The notes beneath the pieces were generated by a model. The model saw nothing but the letters and a program-made list of their open reading frames with translations. It ran no database searches and was not told the origin of the DNA. A program made the position numbers and the translations under genes. Positions 28,373-36,390 of a DNA stretch of 36,390 bases are shown here, one piece after another; within the stretch, counting starts at the first letter, position 1, and each line of letters opens with the position of its first letter. The stretch spans positions 1 to 36,390 of the IMG/VR virus record IMGVR_UViG_3300033388_005498. One strand, 5' to 3'. The stretch is from a virus.

Positions 28373-29956
28373 ATGGAAAATGAACTGACTTATTTTAAAG
28401 CTGAGTTAAAAGTGATGTATCCAGATCTATCAGATGCTAATCTTCATGCTTCTGCGATGACTATGATCAAGCGTAGGTGGAGAAAAGAGAAGGACGGATG
28501 GAAGATGCGTGGCGGTATGGTATCTCAGATCACCAAAGAAGAGTACTTTAAATTAGAAATAAAAAGACCCAGCATGCCTAATAAGCCTGATTTTAGTAAA
28601 CAACAGGAAACTGCTTGTGCTGACTTCAAAGGATATCCTTATAGTTTTCGGTTGCATGGAACTATGGAGATGATTGACGAGGCGCAAGTCCCATCCCAAT
28701 TAGAATATATCAAAAGTGGTAAATCAGATTTTAAGAATGCTCGTCCAAATGATTATTTGTTATTGAAGAGCGTTCTCTGCACAAGCTTGCCGTTTGTCAA
28801 CGCAAATGGTGATGCTTTCGATCCCGCCGATTTAAAGGAGGCCGTGGAATCTGGACAACTAGATAGATATCAGCCCGCTATCGTTGACTGGAGACATGAC
28901 TTTCAAGTTTATGGTACGACTATAGGTGCCGAGATTGTTGATAAAAAAGTAGAAGTAGAAGGCTTTGGAAAACAAGAAGTGAAACAGATTATTGTATACA
29001 GCATATTCCACTCTTGGTTATTCCCAGATAAAGCAGAAAAGCTTCGTAAGTGGGCCGAAAAAGGAATTTTAACTTTTTCTATGGCTTGTGGCGCTGAGTC
29101 TATTGAATGGAAGAGTGAAGATATGGTACGTGTATTGAAAAAACCACATTTTGTTGCCAATTCTATCATTCCTCCTGATTCTGATCCAGCGGACGAAAAT
29201 GCAACGCTGATAAAGATGGCTAACAAGCAAGAGGAAGACATTCCTGTTGTGTATTCGAATTATGCACAAATACCTGAGGGTGTTACGTGTGCATGGTATA
29301 ATGAACAAAATGAATCTGTAAATAATACAGGAGAAGACATGGATTACAAAGAGCAATATGATGCGCTACAGTTAAAGTTGGTTGAAGTAGAAAAGGCTAA
29401 TGAAATATTAGTAAAAGCCAACGCTGATTTGGAAAAAACTGAAGCGGCTAAGAAAATCGAAGAGCTGACGAAATCTATAGAAGCCTTAGAACTTAAGGTT
29501 GAAGAGATGACAAAAGCTTCTGAGAAATTCGAGGCGGATATGTCTGCTAAGCAGACAGAACTTGACACTGCAACAACAGCGCTAACAGAGGCTAATGAGC
29601 AGTTGAAAGAATTGCGTTCCGTTGAAGTTGAGCGTATCAACGAGGAGCGTAAAGCTGAAATCGCTAAAGTAATTGGTGATGATGAGGAAAAGATTGAATT
29701 CTGGCTCAGTAAGTACCAAGCTACTATAAGTGACGAAGGTAAAATAGTTGATCCGAAAGAAGATTTTGAAGCTACAATGGCCGCTATTCCCGTTGCACCC
29801 GAGAAAGAATTGACTGCAGAGGAAAAAGAAGCCAAAGCGAAAGCCGAAGCTGAGAATGTCAAGAAATCGGAAAAAACTAAACGGTCTGAGGAAGAAGTCG
29901 TTGTGGCAACTAAGAAAGCTGAAGAAAAAGGCATCCTTAGTAACGTAATGGCATAA
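28373..29956 (+). CDS. Capsid maturation protease fused to scaffold (527 aa)
   Basis: The N-terminal part (about residues 85-290) is a prohead-protease-like domain, with LLLKSVLCTSLPFVNANGDAF, a candidate His175 in DWRHD and a candidate Ser236 in ILTFSMAC. From about residue 320 on it is a long, highly charged coiled coil (KLVEVEKANEILVKANADLEK...), as in scaffolds, with an acidic/basic alternating end. An internal RBS and ATG (29339) would give the scaffold alone. The protein would shape and then clear the prohead core. Confidence 0.75.
   Translation: MENELTYFKAELKVMYPDLSDANLHASAMTMIKRRWRKEKDGWKMRGGMVSQITKEEYFKLEIKRPSMPNKPDFSKQQETACADFKGYPYSFRLHGTMEMIDEAQVPSQLEYIKSGKSDFKNARPNDYLLLKSVLCTSLPFVNANGDAFDPADLKEAVESGQLDRYQPAIVDWRHDFQVYGTTIGAEIVDKKVEVEGFGKQEVKQIIVYSIFHSWLFPDKAEKLRKWAEKGILTFSMACGAESIEWKSEDMVRVLKKPHFVANSIIPPDSDPADENATLIKMANKQEEDIPVVYSNYAQIPEGVTCAWYNEQNESVNNTGEDMDYKEQYDALQLKLVEVEKANEILVKANADLEKTEAAKKIEELTKSIEALELKVEEMTKASEKFEADMSAKQTELDTATTALTEANEQLKELRSVEVERINEERKAEIAKVIGDDEEKIEFWLSKYQATISDEGKIVDPKEDFEATMAAIPVAPEKELTAEEKEAKAKAEAENVKKSEKTKRSEEEVVVATKKAEEKGILSNVMA
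29339..29956 (+). CDS. Nested in-frame scaffold (205 aa)
   Basis: Codon 323 of the protease gene is ATG 29339, preceded by AGGAGA (29328-29333) with five bases between. Starting here gives a protein made wholly of the coiled-coil scaffold part (MDYKEQYDALQLKLVE...). This is the arrangement of lambda C/Nu3 and other phages, where the scaffold is also made separately from a start inside the protease gene. Confidence 0.5.
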   Translation: MDYKEQYDALQLKLVEVEKANEILVKANADLEKTEAAKKIEELTKSIEALELKVEEMTKASEKFEADMSAKQTELDTATTALTEANEQLKELRSVEVERINEERKAEIAKVIGDDEEKIEFWLSKYQATISDEGKIVDPKEDFEATMAAIPVAPEKELTAEEKEAKAKAEAENVKKSEKTKRSEEEVVVATKKAEEKGILSNVMA

Positions 29957-30001
29957 TTTTTTTATCGTTTATTAACTTTTAAATCTTTATGGAGAAATTA
30001 A

Positions 30002-30490
30002 ATGCTTACATTTTTAAACCCTAAGGCCGAAGACAAACAGCCTGCAACTGCTGGTGAAGAATTGACGCAGGGTATGTGGGTTACTGAAACTGGCCTGAGT
30101 GCAACAACTGGTCTGCCTACTTTAATGAAGGTAGACAGTGATGGACTGGCAAAGTATGCTCGCCACTTGATTTATCTTGTGTCGAAATACCCCGTTGATA
30201 TTGAATATGCCGACTCTACATGGGAAACCATAGATTCTGGCGACGAAGTTATCAGAAATGGTAATCAAGGTGGATTGCTTGTGGAAGACAGTACTCTAAA
30301 TGACAATAGTACAACTTCCGATTGGGAAAACGCCACTTTTGGTGATTTGCTTGTACTTAACACTGATGGTTTTTTAACAATCGTTGGTGCTGGTGATGCT
30401 AATACTGCCAGAACACACATTGCTAAGTTTGTTCGTTACGTAAATGGTATCGTTTGGTATGAGACCGTTGGTAGCAACTACACAGCATAA
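30002..30490 (+). CDS. Putative head decoration protein (162 aa)
   Basis: It lies between the protease/scaffold gene and the major capsid gene, the usual place of lambda D-like decoration proteins. ATG 30002 has GGAG upstream. The sequence is beta-rich, with a Gly/Thr-rich first part (KQPATAGEELTQGMWV) similar to small capsid-stabilising proteins, and a long middle loop. The assignment rests on position and composition. Confidence 0.6.
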   Translation: MLTFLNPKAEDKQPATAGEELTQGMWVTETGLSATTGLPTLMKVDSDGLAKYARHLIYLVSKYPVDIEYADSTWETIDSGDEVIRNGNQGGLLVEDSTLNDNSTTSDWENATFGDLLVLNTDGFLTIVGAGDANTARTHIAKFVRYVNGIVWYETVGSNYTA

Positions 30491-30527
30491 TAATTAATAT
30501 TTAAACCCTTAATAGGAGTATGATAAA

Positions 30528-31544
30528 TTGCTGATAAGTAATTTGAAATATGACAAAGAAGCGTTTGACTGGAAACAAGTTGCTTTCCAGAACGCTGCGG
30601 GACAGGAAGACAAAGCTCTTGCTGCTCGTTTCACCAGCCGCTCTCAGTGGGATGATGCCATGAAAGAGGAAACACAGAATCTTTTTGCGGATATCGACCC
30701 TACTAATAACACTAAGAGCATCGATAAGCTGGACGCTATAGCTGAAAAGGTATTTGAAAAAGTGAAGAAAGTTGTCACAACAAATAACCCTGTTCCTTTA
30801 ATGTATGATGTAAAGAAGGGCCAGCTTGGCAAACAACTCGAAGCCCATGAAATACAGGGTGGAAGAGTTTATAATAGGACATATGGCGGATATATGAATA
30901 TCAGTCAGTTGAAACATGTCGTTTACACGATTAGCTCCCGTCCTGCAACTGTTCATTTTCAACTTCCGATCGAACAGTTAAAGGTTGGCCGTTATACTGT
31001 GGCCGATTTGGTTTTTGCTGCGTCTCAGGCAATAATCCGTTATAAAACTGCTCTTGCTTATGACACATACGTAACTGCTTATACATCTGGTAGTACTGGA
31101 TATGTCACTAATGCAAGTAATGCCGCGATCACTAAAACTGTTATTGACAACGCAACTGACGCCTTGGCTGATTTTGATGTTGACAGTATCACTGTTTTTG
31201 GTCGTTATTCTAAATTAACACCGCTGATGGATTTCACTGGCTATGCTGATGTTGCTCTTGAGGAAATGCGTAAATCTGGCGTTATCGGAAGATACCGTGG
31301 ATCTAACATTCTTCGCGTGAAATATGATGTTGATGAAGTTTATGCGACAGAGGCTTTTGGGGACTCAAGTTTATTCTTGCTTTCCAACGAAAAGAACTTT
31401 AATCGCTATGTTGAGACTGAACCCTTGACAAAGAATCAGTGGATCGATCCTTCTGATAAAACTATGCACATGACCTTTTCCTTTGAAGATGGCGCAGCCA
31501 TTTGGAAATTGAAATATGGTCACAGGATCTATAACGTTGGCTAA
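30528..31544 (+). CDS. Major capsid protein (338 aa)
   Basis: It comes after the decoration gene and is followed by a terminator, as expected for a highly expressed capsid gene. The start is TTG 30528 after AGGAG. The C-terminal half has HK97-fold-like features: a helix-strand region SITVFGRYSKLTPLMDF, a Y-G-rich spine and SSLFLLSNEKNFNRYVETEP. The N-terminal helical part (about residues 1-100) could be the delta domain removed on maturation or an N-arm. Confidence 0.8.
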   Translation: MLISNLKYDKEAFDWKQVAFQNAAGQEDKALAARFTSRSQWDDAMKEETQNLFADIDPTNNTKSIDKLDAIAEKVFEKVKKVVTTNNPVPLMYDVKKGQLGKQLEAHEIQGGRVYNRTYGGYMNISQLKHVVYTISSRPATVHFQLPIEQLKVGRYTVADLVFAASQAIIRYKTALAYDTYVTAYTSGSTGYVTNASNAAITKTVIDNATDALADFDVDSITVFGRYSKLTPLMDFTGYADVALEEMRKSGVIGRYRGSNILRVKYDVDEVYATEAFGDSSLFLLSNEKNFNRYVETEPLTKNQWIDPSDKTMHMTFSFEDGAAIWKLKYGHRIYNVG

Positions 31545-31577
31545 TGTTGAAAGACATAATCTAACACCGTAAATTAT

Positions 31578-31612
31578 TAGGGGCGATGCTATGGTGTCGC
31601 TCCTATTTTTTT
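31578..31612 (+). terminator. Rho-independent terminator after the capsid gene
   Basis: TAGGGGCGA (31578-31586) pairs with TCGCTCCTA (31597-31605) in a 9-bp stem, followed by seven T. It probably caps the abundant capsid transcript. Confidence 0.85.
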
Positions 31613-31630
31613 AAAGAAAAGGAGTATATC

Positions 31631-32410
31631 ATGAGTAGAAAGTCTCAATTAAATATCTTAAAAAAGGACGAACTTGTTGGTAATATCATGGATCTTGAAA
31701 CACAGATCAGCGAGTTATCAAAAAAAGTAGAGACAGGTTCTATTGAAAAAGACGTTCAAACATCTGTTGAATCTGCTAGCATGCAAGAATTGCTAGAGCA
31801 AAATAGGCGTTTGAGAGAAGAACTTGATCGGAAAAAAGAATCCGATAAATTTGTTTTTATTGAATGCCAATCCAAGGGTCGTGTATGGTTACCAGCTCCT
31901 GAATCTAGGAGTGGGGATCCAGCCGATCGTGAGAAGGGTAGGATGTTAAAAGGTAATAAGGCCTTTGCTGTTATTCCAGCTTACTGGATGCTTGATTTTA
32001 TTGCCAATGAAAATCCAGCTCTTAAGGATGGCGAGATTATTATTAATAATTCCCGAGGTAGAGCGTTAAATCCGAACATTGTGTTTGTTGATTTTGATCT
32101 ACCAGATGAATTCCTTGCCGCCTCCATAAAGACCGTTGATATTGAACGGCTTGTGAAGAAGGCTGACAATGGCATTTATGACTTTATAAAAGCTCATAAA
32201 ACTGAACGGAATATACTTAGCAGGGCAAAGGGAGTTGTTGATGAGGCTACCACCAAGGAAGAGGAAAAGGATGAGAAAAAGCAAGACCAAACTCTCATTT
32301 CTTTTTTAACAAGCGTTTCTATACATATAGATGAAATCCTCAATCCCAATAGGGAGGCAGAGGGCGCCGCTAGGAAAAGAGAAGAAGAAATTTTACTAAA
32401 AACGGTATAA
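31631..32410 (+). CDS. Hypothetical head-region protein (259 aa)
   Basis: ATG 31631 follows AAGGAG. A coiled coil at the start (ELVGNIMDLETQISELSKKVE, then LLEQNRRLREELDRKK) leads to a globular middle (KFVFIECQSKGRVWLPAPESRS, then NKAFAVIPAYWMLDF) and a charged, helical end. An upstream ATG at 31586 lies inside the terminator and is rejected. It may be a head or neck protein by position; family not recognised. Confidence 0.6.
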   Translation: MSRKSQLNILKKDELVGNIMDLETQISELSKKVETGSIEKDVQTSVESASMQELLEQNRRLREELDRKKESDKFVFIECQSKGRVWLPAPESRSGDPADREKGRMLKGNKAFAVIPAYWMLDFIANENPALKDGEIIINNSRGRALNPNIVFVDFDLPDEFLAASIKTVDIERLVKKADNGIYDFIKAHKTERNILSRAKGVVDEATTKEEEKDEKKQDQTLISFLTSVSIHIDEILNPNREAEGAARKREEEILLKTV

Positions 32411-32425
32411 GGATTAAAGACTATC

Positions 32426-32878
32426 ATGCCGCAAATATCAGAAGCGATCGCATATCAATTAATGAAAGACCTGTGGAGGAGAGATACTGCATACGAGCTA
32501 ACCGATGCGTTGGCTTGGAAGTATTTTAAGACCGCTGTCTATCATGTTGAAACTATAGATTACATAAAGGACAATGAGTGGGACGTTGCAGTAGATAACA
32601 AGATTACATTTACTACAACGCCGACAAATGCCTCTTATATGCTGTATATATACCGAGCTCTTGACGATCTTTTAGTTGCTACTATAAGTGGTAAGCTGGA
32701 GGATGAAAAGCTCGGCGTTCTATGGCGCTCAGGGATGGACTCAATAAGCACTGCAACGGCAGGGAGAGTTCAAAAAAGCATGAGTGAGGATTTTGCTCAG
32801 AGATATAAGGACGCTTTGCAAAAGATAAAAACCGCTGGTCTTACTATTTGGCGATACGATATTTTTGATGACCTTTAA
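32426..32878 (+). CDS. Putative head-tail connector (150 aa)
   Basis: Small helical protein in the position of the portal-adjacent adaptor (gp6/gp15-like). It has AYELTDALAWKYFKTAVYHVET, a strand hairpin (NKITFTTTPTNASYMLYIYRALDDLL) and a long C-terminal helix ending in TIWRYDIFDDL. The assignment comes from gene order (capsid, adaptor, stopper, completion, tail tube), since no decisive motif is visible. Confidence 0.55.
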   Translation: MPQISEAIAYQLMKDLWRRDTAYELTDALAWKYFKTAVYHVETIDYIKDNEWDVAVDNKITFTTTPTNASYMLYIYRALDDLLVATISGKLEDEKLGVLWRSGMDSISTATAGRVQKSMSEDFAQRYKDALQKIKTAGLTIWRYDIFDDL

Positions 32879-32895
32879 TCCCATAGGAGCTTGAG

Positions 32896-33390
32896 ATGAT
32901 AGATAGTCTTGCTAGTTTATGGGAAACCAACGTGAATAGGTTCTACACCGATTCGAACGATAAGGTGACTATTCACTATAAACCCACCAGAACAGGCTCC
33001 AATGTTCGCTACGACGAATTTTACAATGAGAGCACTAACCCTGCAGACCCTTCAAACATCGGTGTTACAGAAGAAGCGACAGACACGACTGAGGCATACG
33101 GTAAAGTACACCTTGATTTATATGGTGCATCTATTGGGGGGGCAGAGGCAGATCAACAGATCGAGATAGGGAAGTTTTCCCAGTCAGATGCTCTTGTTAC
33201 TTGTTTACTGAGCGGAGTACAAACATCTGCTTCTGGAGAGCCAATAAGAACGAGTTTTCATGGATCAACATATGTTGTTATCGATAAAGATAAACAAAGA
33301 TATAAGGTTGATGGGATAAAAACTAGGGGCATGGCTGGCTCTTATTTGGTGGATGTTTTTTTATCGCTTACCAATAAAAAGGACTTATAA
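32896..33390 (+). CDS. Putative head-closure/neck protein (164 aa)
   Basis: ATG 32896 has GGAG upstream. It is beta-rich, with KVTIHYKPTRTGSNVRYDEFYN and a late STYVVIDKDKQRYKVDGIKTRG barrel-like part. The position after the adaptor suits a stopper or head-completion protein. Function by synteny only. Confidence 0.5.
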   Translation: MIDSLASLWETNVNRFYTDSNDKVTIHYKPTRTGSNVRYDEFYNESTNPADPSNIGVTEEATDTTEAYGKVHLDLYGASIGGAEADQQIEIGKFSQSDALVTCLLSGVQTSASGEPIRTSFHGSTYVVIDKDKQRYKVDGIKTRGMAGSYLVDVFLSLTNKKDL

Positions 33391-33391
33391 T

Positions 33392-33664
33392 ATGAGGCAT
33401 AAGGATTGTTTGAATGAACAACGAGCCGCTACAAGGGAATTATTAACAGTTTTCGAAGATATTTGTAAACGGTACAGCGTTCACCCTAAAGACTATAATG
33501 CTTTTAGGGCTATGTTAAAATCAAAGATGTTTCGCATCATGAACATTTGGCATTTATTTTTCGCCACAGTTGTTGATGCAAAATTTCACAAGAAGGTTAA
33601 TGAGGATGGAGAAGATCCCAAGACTCATTTAAAGGAAGATAATGGCCAGAATACAGGACAGTAG
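33392..33664 (+). CDS. Hypothetical small helical protein (90 aa)
   Basis: ATG 33392 (MRHKDCLNEQRAATRELL) follows an AAAAAGGA site and is chosen over ATG 33353 inside the upstream gene. The protein is helical and basic, with SKMFRIMNIWHLFFATVVDAKF in the middle. Function unknown; the place suggests a neck or assembly role. It overlaps the next gene by 23 bases. Confidence 0.55.
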   Translation: MRHKDCLNEQRAATRELLTVFEDICKRYSVHPKDYNAFRAMLKSKMFRIMNIWHLFFATVVDAKFHKKVNEDGEDPKTHLKEDNGQNTGQ

Positions 33665-34181
33665 AAATATAATTTTATCTATGAAAGATTATATTGAGTC
33701 GCTACTTACGGTTGATGGCTATTCTTTTACTTTTGTATCAGATTGGAATTTGGGTAAAGAAATTGTACTTCCTGTAGACTATACTGACCCAGATACACAA
33801 GTTGCTTTGCCTGCGGGTAAAATAACTATTTTGAGCAGACCCCCTGGAAAATTTATTGAGATAGGCGGGTCAACTAAAGAGGCAACTTACTTCATTAGCA
33901 TTCTTATTCGAGGTGAATCAGAAGGAAGCATATCTGATCTACTCGACTTTTTTCATAATAAACTTGAGGGAGATCATAGTGTAATAGGGGACGTGCTTTT
34001 GCCTATTAAGGATTTCACCGATACTGGCTACCCAAGCGAATATGCGCCAACGATTTATACATTGGAAATAAATGACGTTAGATCGAGACGAATGCTGGAA
34101 TTTGATGCTACTAATATTGCTGAAAGGTATTCTGGAAACGTAAGCGTCTTCGGGAGTTTACTGAAATCTCGCGGAGAATAG
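33642..34181 (+). CDS. Putative tail-completion/neck protein (179 aa)
   Basis: ATG 33642 overlaps the previous gene. The fold pattern (an N-terminal helix, MKDYIESLL, then strands YFISILIRGE, then helices SISDLLDFFHNKLEG, then a strand YTLEINDVRSRR) is like tail-terminator or neck proteins that cap the tail tube. It lies where such a gene belongs. No decisive motif. Confidence 0.55.
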   Translation: MARIQDSRNIILSMKDYIESLLTVDGYSFTFVSDWNLGKEIVLPVDYTDPDTQVALPAGKITILSRPPGKFIEIGGSTKEATYFISILIRGESEGSISDLLDFFHNKLEGDHSVIGDVLLPIKDFTDTGYPSEYAPTIYTLEINDVRSRRMLEFDATNIAERYSGNVSVFGSLLKSRGE

Positions 34182-34182
34182 A

Positions 34183-34749
34183 ATGAGAGTATTAATTGTT
34201 TCAGAAAATTTAACACTTATTAGAAATATGAGAGAGTGGTATTCTAGAAGAATTAATCACGGATCTCTTATAATTGATCATGCCGTTACTACAGAAGAGT
34301 CTAAAGAATACATAGAGAGGTATGATTATGATCATATATTTCATAACGGACTGTATGTTATAGATGCTATAGAGAGGCATCAACGCGGTGCCGAAGTTTG
34401 GAATATTGGTAATATGAATAATGAATACCAAAATGTATTAGATGTTAATAGTAAAAAAAGTTTCTCTAATATTTTTAATAAAAAATATTTGCAATCAGGG
34501 GTTAATATAGGAGGGGCATTCGCCGTTATGACTGTTTTGGTAGGAATGGTAACATGGGCAGTGACTCTTCGGGCTGATGTTGATAATGATATCAAGGATA
34601 TGGGTGATGTTAAAGTCATCATAACCGAGATAAAAACAGATCAAAAAGACATTTCAAAAGAATTAAATGAATTGACAACGGCTTTCAAGTATGTCTATAA
34701 GGATGAAATTGAAAAAGCCAAAAAAATAACAGGAGTTAGTAATGATTAA
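34183..34749 (+). CDS. Receiver-like domain fused to a membrane helix and coiled coil (188 aa)
   Basis: Residues 1-75 have a CheY-like alternation: MRVLIVSENLTLIRNMREW, a middle IIDHAVTTEESKEYIER and YDHIFHNG. The phospho-acceptor Asp set of true receivers is not kept. A hydrophobic helix follows at about 107-131 (VNIGGAFAVMTVLVGMVTWAVTL) and then a polar coiled coil. It could be an anchored adaptor, or a holin-like or spanin-like factor, though it sits among neck and tail genes. It overlaps the major tail gene by eight bases. Confidence 0.5.
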   Translation: MRVLIVSENLTLIRNMREWYSRRINHGSLIIDHAVTTEESKEYIERYDYDHIFHNGLYVIDAIERHQRGAEVWNIGNMNNEYQNVLDVNSKKSFSNIFNKKYLQSGVNIGGAFAVMTVLVGMVTWAVTLRADVDNDIKDMGDVKVIITEIKTDQKDISKELNELTTAFKYVYKDEIEKAKKITGVSND

Positions 34750-36067
34750 TCATTATGATAAAGTTTGGTACTGTGACCAGTGGGTAATCACGAGGTTACA
34801 GTCTACTAGTTGGGATCAAGAAATTAGCGATGAAGATGTCGAGGAGATTGGAAATCCTGGTATCATCGAAACTATTATTGATCCGATTGTACCTAACACT
34901 GTTACCTTAAACACAAATGATTGGGGAGCAACCGACTTTATAGCTCAGGTTATGGGCTCGGAAGCTGACGTTGATGGCGCTGGAAATCCTTATGATAGTG
35001 CCAGTGGAAATCGTAACTCATGGACAGTAACTAGTGCTGATATGAATGTCCAAAAGTGTGATCTCATCGTTCAGGCCCAAGATACTCAGTTCGAGAGACA
35101 TAGTACTTGGATTCCCAATGCTGCTATTACTTCTGCAAACTGGGCGTATAGTGTTGATGGTAACGCAACTGAAAATGTTACCCTTCGTGGTGACGCTGAC
35201 CGACATTTGTTCGGTGAGTTTCAAGATGCTGGTGTTTTAGTTCTGGGATATGCTTCTGGAACCACAGCAGCATGTACCGATGCGGGCGTTGGCGCTGCAG
35301 CCAGAACTGCATTATTTTATTCTGTAAATGGAACTATTTATGATGATAGCGATATTACCTCTCTTACTGGTACTCCCGCTGTATTGACAGTTACTACTGG
35401 TGGAAGATTTTCCGTTGGTGACAGAATTAGAGTTTGCTATTTTGAAGATAGTCCAGGAACTATGGAACAATTAGATACATCAGAACTTGGTGCTATCAAG
35501 GGTTCTTATGTTGTTGCGGGCCTTGGCGCTCAGTCGGTAGTTGGAGCCGCAACAAAAACTCTTCGCTTGCAGTCTGTTGATGTTACATCAACGCCTACTC
35601 GGGAAGATATAAAAGAAATTGGAACTGAACAGTTGGTTGATACGCTTATGATTAAACATGAGGTTTCAATCGAAGCTACGGTTCTTGAAGAGGACATGGA
35701 AAACTTTGCAAGAATGCATGGTGTCACTGGTTCTGAATGGACAGATAGAGCTAGCACTGGCGTTGTTACAAAGCTTACCGATTCTATTGGTGTTGCTCAG
35801 GAGCTTTATGTTAGAGTATATGACGCTAGTGATCAGGGCACTTTGCTCAAAACATTAAATTGTACTGATTTAAGACTTTTAAGGAGTCCCTTTAGTTTAG
35901 ATGTTGGTGGGCAGTCAAGTTATACATTGTCATTTCGTGGCGATAACTGGAGCTGGGCTGGTGAGGGTGCTGTTGGTAGGTTGGTTAACGCTTATCCATC
36001 TATCTGGGATGTTGTACCTGGTGGAACTTCTACATCTACCTCTACAACTACTACTACAATTACGTAA
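34742..36067 (+). CDS. Major tail protein with Ser/Thr-rich C-tail (441 aa)
   Basis: It follows the neck genes and is ended by a strong terminator, as a highly expressed tube gene is. It is beta-rich, with repeated Gly/Thr/Ser/Asp turns; one part, AVLTVTTGGRFSVGDRIRVCYFED, looks like an added barrel domain. The end is GGTSTSTSTTTTTIT, the same kind of tail as on proteins at 13164, 27758 and 27999. The tube or sheath identity cannot be separated; a tube protein is likelier. Confidence 0.65.
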   Translation: MINHYDKVWYCDQWVITRLQSTSWDQEISDEDVEEIGNPGIIETIIDPIVPNTVTLNTNDWGATDFIAQVMGSEADVDGAGNPYDSASGNRNSWTVTSADMNVQKCDLIVQAQDTQFERHSTWIPNAAITSANWAYSVDGNATENVTLRGDADRHLFGEFQDAGVLVLGYASGTTAACTDAGVGAAARTALFYSVNGTIYDDSDITSLTGTPAVLTVTTGGRFSVGDRIRVCYFEDSPGTMEQLDTSELGAIKGSYVVAGLGAQSVVGAATKTLRLQSVDVTSTPTREDIKEIGTEQLVDTLMIKHEVSIEATVLEEDMENFARMHGVTGSEWTDRASTGVVTKLTDSIGVAQELYVRVYDASDQGTLLKTLNCTDLRLLRSPFSLDVGGQSSYTLSFRGDNWSWAGEGAVGRLVNAYPSIWDVVPGGTSTSTSTTTTTIT

Positions 36068-36078
36068 GAATAATTAAC

Positions 36079-36116
36079 GGGATTGCCTCTTATACAAGGG
36101 GCAATCCCCTTTTTTT
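36079..36116 (+). terminator. Rho-independent terminator after the major tail gene
   Basis: GGGATTGCC (36079-36087) pairs perfectly with GGCAATCCC (36100-36108), followed by a run of T to 36116. Confidence 0.9.
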
Positions 36117-36136
36117 GAAAAGAAAAGGAGCGTGTT

Positions 36137-36390
36137 ATGTCTGACGAAAAAGACGTTGGGATAGAACATAAGAAACAGGAAATAGAGGTAAAAGATAATG
36201 CTAAGCTTGAGGAAGTTTTGCGTGGTTACCGCATCCTCTATTTTGATGAAGAGCATTTTCTCGCCAAACAGTTTAAAATAAACTCCATCCGTATTTATGA
36301 CAAATCTGTCTTATCTATTTCTCGTTATGGTGACGAGCTATTCACCCGCACAAAAAATAAGTTACAAAAAGACCCAGATATGCTTACTCA
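36137..36390 (+). CDS. Partial gene, probable tail-assembly protein (84+ aa)
   Basis: ATG 36137 has AAAAGGAG upstream, and the frame stays open to the window's end. The seen part begins MSDEKDVGIEHKKQEIEVK and goes on to YRILYFDEEHFLAKQFKINSIRIY. The position directly after the major tail gene is usual for tail-assembly chaperones, which are often made with a programmed frameshift. That cannot be tested because the 3' end is missing. Confidence 0.55.
   Translation, partial: MSDEKDVGIEHKKQEIEVKDNAKLEEVLRGYRILYFDEEHFLAKQFKINSIRIYDKSVLSISRYGDELFTRTKNKLQKDPDMLT

Noticed and set aside
29344-29934. 196-codon minus-strand ORF
   Set aside because: Antisense to the charged, repetitive scaffold coiled coil; Ser/Ala-rich composition is the usual shadow of Glu/Lys-rich genes.

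Overview
This window is a contiguous piece of a tailed, double-stranded DNA bacteriophage (Caudoviricetes) genome. Almost every gene lies on the + strand, genes overlap by 1-20 bases, start codons are often GTG or TTG, and the right half holds the canonical packaging and head series (small terminase candidate, large terminase, portal, capsid protease with scaffold, decoration candidate, major capsid protein, connectors, major tail protein). The DNA is AT-rich. The host cannot be named from sequence. Sigma70-type promoters, strong Shine-Dalgarno sites and a bacterial-type SSB with a DDLPF tail show a bacterial host; nucleotide-sugar genes of the LPS/O-antigen type hint at a Gram-negative one, which is inference. 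Layout. 1-5837: small accessory genes (zinc ribbons, membrane peptides, a LexA/S24-like fold), a short structured RNA region with a tRNA-like shell (1453-1690), then a WlbA-like sugar dehydrogenase, a glycosyltransferase, a dual-specificity phosphatase and a PD-(D/E)XK-type nuclease that seems to start at CTG. 5838-6409: a strong promoter, about 465 nt of highly structured RNA, and tRNA-Thr(UGU), whose 3' acceptor strand is also the ribosome binding site of the next gene. 6409-9303: small genes, two SAM methyltransferases and an HNH nuclease, closed by a terminator. 9304-9948: a second structured non-coding stretch. 9930-10818: the only minus-strand unit, tRNA-Met/Ile2(CAU) plus two genes, divergent from the promoter of the next rightward unit. 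10876-15665: an epimerase and an RmlD-like reductase, small genes, a dimeric dUTPase and a formyltransferase. 15666-21696: replication and nucleotide metabolism (SbcD-like nuclease, DnaB helicase, SSB, an HNH nuclease behind an RBS-masking hairpin, a UvsY-like candidate, an HD-GYP phosphodiesterase and a dNMP kinase). 21736-36390: packaging, head and connector genes, an endolysin (amidase_3) with an in-frame amber codon beside its zinc-binding His, two duplicated genes with Ser/Thr-repeat tails, the major tail protein and the start of a probable tail-assembly gene. How the parts fit: the sugar genes (oxidoreductase, epimerase, reductase, formyltransferase, glycosyltransferase) look like a kit for remodelling a surface glycan or decorating virions. 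DnaB, SSB, SbcD, dUTPase and dNMP kinase serve DNA synthesis and recombination. HD-GYP could act on host cyclic dinucleotides. Four near-identical promoters (TTGACT, 17 nt, TATATT/TATACT-like) drive the RNA genes and two gene blocks in the left half. A separate repeated motif around GGGTATATATGAG lies ahead of the packaging and head blocks and may be a late promoter. The most striking observations are the amber-interrupted endolysin, the tRNA/RBS overlap, the structured RNAs, the RBS-masking hairpin of the HNH gene and the HD-GYP enzyme.
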